Below are positions 21,422 to 27,324 of a stretch of 27,324 bases of DNA, piece after piece. The notes under the pieces are model-generated. The model saw nothing but the letters and a program-made list of their open reading frames with translations. It was not told the DNA's origin and made no database searches. The stretch is from DASTCC01 sp035711465. GTDB lineage: Bacteria; Acidobacteriota; Vicinamibacteria; Vicinamibacterales; SCN-69-37. The stretch is from contig DASTCC010000014.1 in assembly GCA_035711465.1 (NCBI GenBank), positions 1 to 27,324 of the forward strand, in the 5' to 3' direction. Position 1 is the stretch's first letter. Each line of letters opens with the position of its first letter. The position numbers and the translations under genes are program-made.

Positions 21422-21808
21422 GTGTCTGTGAGCTCGAACTCCACGACCGTTGACCGTGATCCCAGGTCGTTCCTGCCGTTGACCCCGCTCGCGTATCACG
21501 TGCTGCTCGCGCTCGCCGACGGCGCGCGACACGGCTACGGCATCATCCGCGAAGTCGACGAACGGACCGACGGCCTCATCCGCCTGCGCACCGGCACGCT
21601 CTACACCATGCTGCAGCGCCTGCTCGACGAGCGGCTGCTCGAAGAAACCGACGAGCGGCCCGCGGCTGAAGACGACGATGCGCGTCGGAAGTACTACCGG
21701 ATGACGACGCTCGGCCGGGATGTGCTCGCGGCCGAAACGCGCCGCCTCGAGCTCGTGCTCGGCGAGGCCCGGCGCAAACAGGTGCTCAACCGCACCACCA
21801 AGGCCTGA
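21422..21808 (+). CDS. PadR-type regulator of the ADOP permease operon
   Basis: A 128-residue PadR protein, similar to the divergent PadR: PLTPLAYHVLLALADGARHGYGIIREV (helix-turn-helix, residues 19-45), LRTGTLYTMLQRLLDERLLEE (55-75), and the ARRKYYRMTTLGRDVLAAETRRLE wing and tail (about 85-110). Acidobacterial ADOP permeases are often preceded by exactly this class of short PadR. GTG at 21422 is preferred with AGAGG 5 bases before it; GTG at 21428 is equally possible. The first permease starts 10 bases after its stop, so the three genes are one operon, repressed through the palindromes upstream. Confidence 0.9.
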   Translation: MSVSSNSTTVDRDPRSFLPLTPLAYHVLLALADGARHGYGIIREVDERTDGLIRLRTGTLYTMLQRLLDERLLEETDERPAAEDDDARRKYYRMTTLGRDVLAAETRRLELVLGEARRKQVLNRTTKA

Positions 21809-21818
21809 GGGGATCGAA

Positions 21819-24548
21819 ATGACGCGCACCGTGCGCCTGCTCGAGCGTGCCGGCCGGACGCTGCTGCGTCTGGCGCCGGCGTCCTTCCGGACCGCGTGGG
21901 AGGACGAGGTCGCCGCTACCGTCCGCGCCGTGTGCCTCGACGCGCATCGCGAGCGCGGCTGGCGCGGATTGATCTTCGCGGGCATGACCGAGCTCGGCAG
22001 CGTCGGCGAATCGGCGCTTCGTCTCCGGCTCGGCCGCGGACCGGCGATCGCGCCGCGCGGACCGCAGCCACCGTTCGATCGCCAGGGCAAAGGAGCGAGA
22101 TTCATGCGACTTCTGATCAACGATCTCCGCCTCGCGTTCCGCAGCCTGGCCTCCGCGAAGGTCGTCGCGGCGGTTGCGGTGCTGACGCTCGCGCTCGGCA
22201 TCGGCGTCAACGCCGCGGTCTTCAGCATCCTCGACTCGACGATTTTCCGGCCCGTGCCCTTCGCCGACGCGGATCGCTACGACGAGATCTGGAGTCACAA
22301 CCCCAAAGGGAACTTCAGCTTTCCGCGAATGGCGCCGGGAGTCTTCAACGAATGGCGCAGGCAGACCGATCTCTACGATCGCGTCGAAGGCTACGAGATC
22401 ACGACGTTCGTGCACGACGCCACCGAAGGCGCCGAGATGATCACCGGCGCGTTCGTGACGCCGGGACTGATCTCCATGCTGCGAACGCCGCCGCTTGCCG
22501 GGCGGGTGTTCGCCGACGGCGACGGCCGCGCCGGCACGAACAACCTCGTCCTGATCAGCGAGCCGCTCTGGCTCGAGGAGTTCGTCGGCGATCGAGACGT
22601 CATCGGCAAGACCATCTCGTTCAACGGGCGGCGGCACACCGTCGTCGGCGTGATGCCGGCGAGCTTCCGCTTTCCGAACGGCGCGGCGCGATTCTGGGTG
22701 CCGTTCGATCCGCAGGCGCCGCCGACCGGTCCGAACGAGGGGCCGGAAACGCTCGTCACCGTCGGGCGCCGCGTCGCGGGCGCGTCGCCGGAGGCGGTCG
22801 CGGCCCAGGTGATGGAGCGCGGGGCGGCGATCGCGAAAGCCGGCGGCAACACCAACGGATACTCCGCGAAGGTTGCTCCGGCGCTGCACGTCGACATCAC
22901 GATGGCGCGTTCGCTCTACGTGCTCGGCGGCGCGGTCGTGTTCCTGCTCCTCATCGTCTGCGCGAATCTCGCCAGCCTGGCGCTGTCGCGCTCGCTCGCG
23001 CGGGCGCGTGACTACGCGGTACGGGCCTCGCTCGGGGCGTCACGTTCGGACCTGATGCGCGAGTCGATCGTCGAGCATCTGCTCATCGGCGTGCTCGGCG
23101 CCGGGTTCGGGCTGCTGGTCGCAAGGATGGTCATCGAGCTGACGCTGGCGCGTCTGCCCGAATCGACGCTGGTGCGCAGCATGAACGCGATCGACCTCGA
23201 CGGCCGCACGCTCGCGTTCACGATGGCGATGGGCCTCGTCACCGCGATTCTGTTCGGACTGCCGCCGGCGTGGTTTGCGTCGAAGAGCGGCGTCGCCGAG
23301 ATGCTGAAGACGCAGTCTCGCGCGTCCACCGGCTCGGCCGGATCGCGCCGCATCCGCAATCTGCTCGTCGTCGCCGAAGTCACGCTGGCGATCGTGCTGC
23401 TCACCGGCGCCGCACTCATGGCGCGGAGCTTCGTGAAGCTCCAGAGCGTCGATCGCGGATTCGACACGGCCGGGCTCGCGATCATCCGGATCGGTCTGCC
23501 CGGCGTCGGCTATGCCGATCCGCGCGCGCGCGACACCTTCACCGACGCGCTCATCGATCAGGCGCGCAAGCTGCCGGGCGTGGCCACGGTCACGGCCGGA
23601 TCGGTGCCGCCCGATTCCTCGCTTCTGAGCTTCGGCGAGATCGAGTTCGCCGATCGGCCGGGCGAGAAGACTGAAGAACTGGTGCTGCCGGTCTACCAGG
23701 TCTGGCCCAACTACTTCGATGTCGTCGGCATCCCGATCAAGGCCGGGCGGCCATTCCAGCCGGGCGAGGTCCGGACCGCGACGATCGTCAGCGAGTCGTT
23801 CGCGAAGAAGTACTTCGGCGATGGCAACGCGGTCGGCCGCCAGTTCCGCTTCGCCGGCGCCCAGACCTGGCGCACGATCGTCGGCGTCGCCGGCGAGGTC
23901 CGGCAGATGGATCTCGACGATCGCCACGGCGCCTTCGAGTTCTACTACCCGTTGATGCAGGCGGCGACGGCCAATGCGGCGGCCGCGCCGGACCGGATCG
24001 ATCCGATCGTCGAGTACCGATCGATCGTCGTCCGCGCCACGGATCCGGGGGTGACGCTCGATCGGCTCAGGCAGACGGCTCACGCCATCGACCCGCGCGT
24101 GGTCATCTGGCGCGCCGACATCGTCGACTGGCTGTTCGCGGATGCGATCGCACGGCCGCGGCTCTTGCTGCTGCTGATGGGCGTCTTCGCGGCGATGGGG
24201 CTGGTGCTCGCCGCGGCCGGACTCTACGGCGTCTTGTCCTATCTCGTGGCGCAGCGGCGCCGCGAGATCGGGATACGGCTGGCGCTCGGCGCCAGACCCG
24301 CATCGGTCGGCCGGCTGATTCTCGGAAGCGGCCTGCGCCTGACCGTGGCCGGGATCGTTCTCGGGACGGCGGCCGCGCTCGGGCTGGTGCGGGTCATGCA
24401 ATCGCTGCTCTACAACGTCGAGCCGTCCGATCCCGTGTCGGTCAGCGGCGTTCTGGTCGTGCTGCTTGCTACGGCGTTCGCGGCGTCATGGTGGCCGGCG
24501 CGCCGCGCCATGCGCGTCGATCCCGTGTCGCTGCTTCGCGAGGACTGA
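21819..24548 (+). CDS. ADOP-type MacB-like permease with N-terminal prefix domain (909 residues)
   Basis: Integral membrane protein of the duplicated orphan permease class: two MacB/FtsX-type units in one chain and no ATPase. Residues 1-95 form a soluble prefix domain (ERAGRTLLRLAPASFRTAWEDEV). The core begins MRLLINDLRLAFRSLASAK (96), with TM1 (about 108-132, ALGIGVNAAVFSILD), a large MacB-like periplasmic domain (about 140-360, VGVMPASFRFP), the FtsX segment (about 365-480, FLLLIVCANLASLALSRSLARARDYAVRASLGAS split over it), then a second unit (TM about 512-535, second periplasmic domain, FtsX about 782-905 with AQRRREIGIRLALGA). Its role is unknown; MacB relatives move substrate or drive lipoprotein export with an ATPase. 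GAGGGG lies 6 bases before the ATG. The next permease starts 1 base after its stop. Confidence 0.88.
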   Translation: MTRTVRLLERAGRTLLRLAPASFRTAWEDEVAATVRAVCLDAHRERGWRGLIFAGMTELGSVGESALRLRLGRGPAIAPRGPQPPFDRQGKGARFMRLLINDLRLAFRSLASAKVVAAVAVLTLALGIGVNAAVFSILDSTIFRPVPFADADRYDEIWSHNPKGNFSFPRMAPGVFNEWRRQTDLYDRVEGYEITTFVHDATEGAEMITGAFVTPGLISMLRTPPLAGRVFADGDGRAGTNNLVLISEPLWLEEFVGDRDVIGKTISFNGRRHTVVGVMPASFRFPNGAARFWVPFDPQAPPTGPNEGPETLVTVGRRVAGASPEAVAAQVMERGAAIAKAGGNTNGYSAKVAPALHVDITMARSLYVLGGAVVFLLLIVCANLASLALSRSLARARDYAVRASLGASRSDLMRESIVEHLLIGVLGAGFGLLVARMVIELTLARLPESTLVRSMNAIDLDGRTLAFTMAMGLVTAILFGLPPAWFASKSGVAEMLKTQSRASTGSAGSRRIRNLLVVAEVTLAIVLLTGAALMARSFVKLQSVDRGFDTAGLAIIRIGLPGVGYADPRARDTFTDALIDQARKLPGVATVTAGSVPPDSSLLSFGEIEFADRPGEKTEELVLPVYQVWPNYFDVVGIPIKAGRPFQPGEVRTATIVSESFAKKYFGDGNAVGRQFRFAGAQTWRTIVGVAGEVRQMDLDDRHGAFEFYYPLMQAATANAAAAPDRIDPIVEYRSIVVRATDPGVTLDRLRQTAHAIDPRVVIWRADIVDWLFADAIARPRLLLLLMGVFAAMGLVLAAAGLYGVLSYLVAQRRREIGIRLALGARPASVGRLILGSGLRLTVAGIVLGTAAALGLVRVMQSLLYNVEPSDPVSVSGVLVVLLATAFAASWWPARRAMRVDPVSLLRED
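22089..22106 (+). promoter_or_regulatory. Internal Shine-Dalgarno plus ATG at the prefix/core boundary of the first permease
   Basis: AAAGGAG (22089-22095), 8 bases, ATG (22104), in the same frame as the long gene. Initiation here would give a permease core without the prefix domain. The equivalent element occurs in the second permease. Confidence 0.55.
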
Positions 24549-24549
24549 C

Positions 24550-27273
24550 GTGATCGCGTTCACGCAGCGACTCGGTGAGCTGGCGGTGCGACTGGCGCCC
24601 GAGCCGCTGCGATCGCAGCTCGCCTCGGACGGCCTCGCGACCCTGGCCGACGCGATCGACGACGCGCGGCGTCGCGGTCACGGCGATGCGACCCGGCGCG
24701 CGATCGGAGAGATCGCGAGCCTGTGCCTTGCCGCGGCTCGCGCTCGCTTCGGCCGCCAGGCCAGGATCACCGCCGGTCCGCCGCCGCATCAGCGCCGGCG
24801 GCTTCGATCGCCGCTTCGAGGAGAGATGATGATCGCCAAGCTTCGCCACGATCTCCGCTTTGCCGCGCGGAGCCTGCGCGCTTCGCCCGGCTACACGCTG
24901 CTGGTGATGATCACGCTCGCCGTCGGCATCGGCGTCAACACCACCGTCTTCAGCGTGCTCGACTCGATCCTGTTCCGGCCCGTTCCCTATGCCGACGGCG
25001 AGCGGCTCGCCTCGATGTGGGCGCAGCTGAAGCAGGGCAAGCAGACGATGGCGGTCGGCGGCCTGTTCAATCCGGCGCTCATCGGCGAGTGGCGCAAGCA
25101 GACCGATCTCTACGAACGCGTCGAAGCGCACGAGCCTCGTTCGTTCGTGTTCGAGGGCGACACCGGGCCCGAGATCGTCGCCGGTGCGACCGTTTCGGTC
25201 GGCCTGTTTCCGATGCTCGGCGTCCGGCCCGCGATCGGCCGCTGGTTCATCGAAGGCGACGGCCGCGACGGCAGCGAACGTCTCGCCATCGTCAGCGGCA
25301 CGTTCTGGCGCCAACAGCTGCACGGCGATCCGCAGGTCATCGGCCGGCGGATCGTGCTCGATGGACAGCGCCACGAGATCGTCGGCGTCATGCCGGCGAG
25401 TTTCCGTTATCCCGACGAGCGGCTTCGGATCTGGACGCCGATCGACGTCGACCATCCGCCGGCGAGTGCGGCCGGCCAGTCGCGCCTGACGGCGACGGTA
25501 CGGCTCGCCCCGCCGGCATCGTTCGATCGGGTCAACGAGCAGGCGCAGGCGCGCGGCGCCGAAATTCATCGTCTGTCCGGCGGCGACGGCTCGCAATCCG
25601 CGACGCTGATGCACCTCGGCCGTCTCTACGACGAGCGCACCGAACGGTCGCTCCTGGTCCTCGGCGGCGCGGTCGCGTTCCTGCTGCTGATCGTCTGCGC
25701 CAACGTCGCGAACCTTACGTTGTCGCGATCGCTCGCACGCCGGCGGGATCTGGCGGTGCGCACTGCGCTCGGCGCCACCCGATCGGATCTGACGCGCGAG
25801 TCGCTCGTCGAGTACGTGCTCCTCGGCCTCGCCGGGGCTGCCGGCGGGTTCGTCGTCGCCCGCCTCGCGCTCGGCGCGGTCACGTCGGTGCTGCCGGCCA
25901 CGATGACCGAGGAGAGCCTGAACGTCATCGATCTCGATCTGCGTACGATGGCGTTCCTCGGGGCCGCGACACTGCTGACGGTGCTGGTCTGCGGCGTGCC
26001 GGCTGCGTGGACGTCCTCGCGCACGGCCGTTGCCGACGCGCTGCGCAACGACTCGCGGACGTCGTCGGGATCCGCGCGTGCCAATCGCGTCCGCGGCGGA
26101 CTCGTGATCCTCGAAGTAGCGCTGTCGATCGTGTTGCTCGTCGGCGCGGCGTTGATGACGCGGACGCTGCTGCGCCTGCAGGCGATCGACACCGGCCTCG
26201 ATCCGAACGGGCTGATGACGATCGAGCTGGCGCTGCCGGCGCCGGCGTTTTCCTCCGCGGCCATCCGCGAGGCGTTCGTCCGCGACGCGGTCAGCAGCAT
26301 TCGCCGCCTCGACGGCGTCAGCGCCGTCGCCGCCGGCGCGATGCCGTTTCGTGAGAACCGGGTCACGTTCGGAGAGCTCGAGCTCAGCGACCGGCCGGGA
26401 GAACGAACGCCGCAGCAGCTTGCGTCGGTCGCCGACGTCTGGCCGGGCTACCTCGCTGCCGCCGGCATCCGCCTCATCGACGGCCGCGACTTCCGCGACG
26501 ACGAGAGCGAGACCGTGGCGATCGTCAGCGAGAAGTTCGCGAAGAAGCACTGGCCGTCGGCGACAGCGGTCGGGCAGCGGTTCCAGTTCGGCAAGTCGGC
26601 CTGGCGCACCGTCGTCGGCGTCGCTGCCGACGTGCGGCCCATGACTGATAGCTCCGCGCGCGGTGGCACCAGCCTCTACTATCCGTACAACCAGGTCGCC
26701 GACACCGCGACGGCGACGCGGCCGACGTCGACGATCGCCGCTCATCAGACGATCATCGTTCGCGCTTCGCAGCCCGGCGAGGTCGCCGCAGCGCTCGGCA
26801 AGGCCGTCCATGCCGTCGACTCGCGTGCGATCGTGGGACGGACGACGCTCGTTGCGCATCAGCTGGCAGACGCGATCGCTCGGCCACGAATCGTGTTCGT
26901 GATGCTGTCGATATTCGCCGGCGTCGGCCTGCTGCTCGCCGGCGCCGGCCTTTACGGCGTGCTCTCGCACCTGGTCGCGCAACGCCGCCGCGAGATCGGC
27001 ATCCGGCTCGCGCTCGGCGCGACGAAGCGCGAGATCGGCCGGTTGGTCATGGGCCGGGGCATGGTGCTGTCGGCGATCGGGCTCACGATCGGCCTGGCGG
27101 CGTCGTTCTGGCTGGTCCGTCTAATGCGGACACTGCTCTACGAGGTGGAACCGACGGATCCGGCGTCGATCGTCATCGTGAGCGCGGTGCTGCTCGCCGC
27201 CGCGGCGACGGCCGCGTGGCGACCGGCCCAGCGCGCGATGCGATTGGATCCGGTCACGCTGTTGCGGGACTAG
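24550..27273 (+). CDS. Second ADOP-type MacB-like permease with N-terminal prefix domain (907 residues)
   Basis: Paralogue of the preceding gene with the same layout: soluble prefix (residues 1-92, TQRLGELAVRLAPEPLRSQL), core from about 93 (MIAKLRHDLRFAARSLRAS), TM1 (AVGIGVNTTVFSVLDSIL), first periplasmic domain (VGVMPASFRYP), FtsX segment (FLLLIVCANVANLTLSRS), second membrane entry (VILEVALSIVLLVGAAL), second periplasmic domain, and terminal FtsX (AQRRREIGIRLALGATKREIGRL). The core is clearly the first permease's sister, the prefix much less so. The GTG start is 1 base after the first permease's stop, with GAGG 6 bases before it, so translation is probably coupled and the two may pair as a heterodimer. 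No ATPase follows before the window ends; an array of 11-bp repeats starts directly after its stop. Confidence 0.87.
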   Translation: MIAFTQRLGELAVRLAPEPLRSQLASDGLATLADAIDDARRRGHGDATRRAIGEIASLCLAAARARFGRQARITAGPPPHQRRRLRSPLRGEMMIAKLRHDLRFAARSLRASPGYTLLVMITLAVGIGVNTTVFSVLDSILFRPVPYADGERLASMWAQLKQGKQTMAVGGLFNPALIGEWRKQTDLYERVEAHEPRSFVFEGDTGPEIVAGATVSVGLFPMLGVRPAIGRWFIEGDGRDGSERLAIVSGTFWRQQLHGDPQVIGRRIVLDGQRHEIVGVMPASFRYPDERLRIWTPIDVDHPPASAAGQSRLTATVRLAPPASFDRVNEQAQARGAEIHRLSGGDGSQSATLMHLGRLYDERTERSLLVLGGAVAFLLLIVCANVANLTLSRSLARRRDLAVRTALGATRSDLTRESLVEYVLLGLAGAAGGFVVARLALGAVTSVLPATMTEESLNVIDLDLRTMAFLGAATLLTVLVCGVPAAWTSSRTAVADALRNDSRTSSGSARANRVRGGLVILEVALSIVLLVGAALMTRTLLRLQAIDTGLDPNGLMTIELALPAPAFSSAAIREAFVRDAVSSIRRLDGVSAVAAGAMPFRENRVTFGELELSDRPGERTPQQLASVADVWPGYLAAAGIRLIDGRDFRDDESETVAIVSEKFAKKHWPSATAVGQRFQFGKSAWRTVVGVAADVRPMTDSSARGGTSLYYPYNQVADTATATRPTSTIAAHQTIIVRASQPGEVAAALGKAVHAVDSRAIVGRTTLVAHQLADAIARPRIVFVMLSIFAGVGLLLAGAGLYGVLSHLVAQRRREIGIRLALGATKREIGRLVMGRGMVLSAIGLTIGLAASFWLVRLMRTLLYEVEPTDPASIVIVSAVLLAAAATAAWRPAQRAMRLDPVTLLRD
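24818..24831 (+). promoter_or_regulatory. Internal Shine-Dalgarno plus ATGs at the prefix/core boundary of the second permease
   Basis: GAGGAGAG (24818-24825) is followed immediately by ATG (24826) and, at better spacing, by a second in-frame ATG (24829). Initiation at either yields the permease core without its prefix. Confidence 0.55.
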
Positions 27274-27324
27274 GGGTCGGAGCGGGGTCGGAGCAGGGTC
27301 GGAGCAGGGTCGGAGCAGGGTCGG
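27274..27324. repeat. 11-bp tandem array, at least 4.6 copies, cut by window end
   Basis: Units GGGTCGGAGCG (27274) and GGGTCGGAGCA (27285, 27296, 27307), then a partial copy to the window edge. It starts on the base after the TAG stop of the second permease. The unit is the reverse complement of the TGCTCCGACCC variant at 18490-18573, so both arrays belong to one family. Confidence 0.88.

Noticed and set aside
24469..26982. Long open frame on the minus strand across the second permease (about 840 codons)
   Set aside because: It is a shadow of the permease reading frame; no hydrophobic segments or motifs are seen in it.
1..27324. Defence island, prophage or integrated element
   Set aside because: No integrase, tRNA attachment site, phage structural gene or recognised defence gene is seen; composition is uniform.

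Overview
The window is high-GC, densely packed bacterial DNA that most resembles an Acidobacteriota genome, probably of the Vicinamibacteria/Solibacter-like type. The strongest pointers are two very large tandem MacB-like permeases with no ATPase, of the class known as ADOP (Acidobacterial Duplicated Orphan Permease), preceded by a short PadR regulator. I assign this from sequence character only. I see no rRNA, tRNA, CRISPR array, transposase gene or phage gene, and no gene-free stretch longer than 300 bases.

Layout. 1-5305 (minus): a run of an alanine/aspartate-type aminotransferase, an AI-2E-family membrane protein and a large GT-C-like membrane protein, the last two start/stop junctions overlapping, followed by a partial glycine C-acetyltransferase-type PLP enzyme that runs off the left edge. 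5385-9039: DoxX membrane protein, SDR oxidoreductase, a second aminotransferase (minus), then divergently a nitroreductase overlapping a DinB-like protein. 9042-9222: a 181-bp near-perfect inverted repeat between two convergent genes. 9207-10070 (minus): a divergent methylenetetrahydrofolate reductase-fold protein. 10093-18483 (plus): a five-gene run of D-cysteine desulfhydrase-type PLP enzyme, MBL/beta-CASP nuclease, M49 peptidase, exported M28 peptidase, and exported HEAT-repeat/cyclophilin fusion. 18490-18573: an 11-bp tandem array. 18574-20863: a divergent pair of a Tat-exported LD-carboxypeptidase-like S66 peptidase and a probable lipoprotein of the phosphodiester glycosidase family. 20912-27273: two divergent PadR regulators, then the two ADOP permeases. 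A second 11-bp array begins directly after the last stop codon and runs off the window.

Two themes cut across the genes. First, most transcription-unit starts carry a TANNNT box only 6-8 bases before the start codon, with no useful Shine-Dalgarno sequence, which is what leaderless transcription would look like; genes inside runs instead tend to carry Shine-Dalgarno sites. Second, the gaps at 3' ends of genes are filled by short repeats (a GC-rich direct repeat, the 181-bp inverted repeat, the 11-bp arrays), and most share a GGGTC-type core. A further unexpected point is that both ADOP genes contain a strong Shine-Dalgarno plus ATG exactly at the boundary between an N-terminal prefix domain and the permease core, in frame, suggesting a second translation product or an ancestral gene fusion.

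Functionally this looks like chromosomal housekeeping and envelope biology (amino-acid PLP enzymes, peptide turnover, periplasmic folding, peptidoglycan and glycan trimming, membrane export) rather than a defence island or mobile element.
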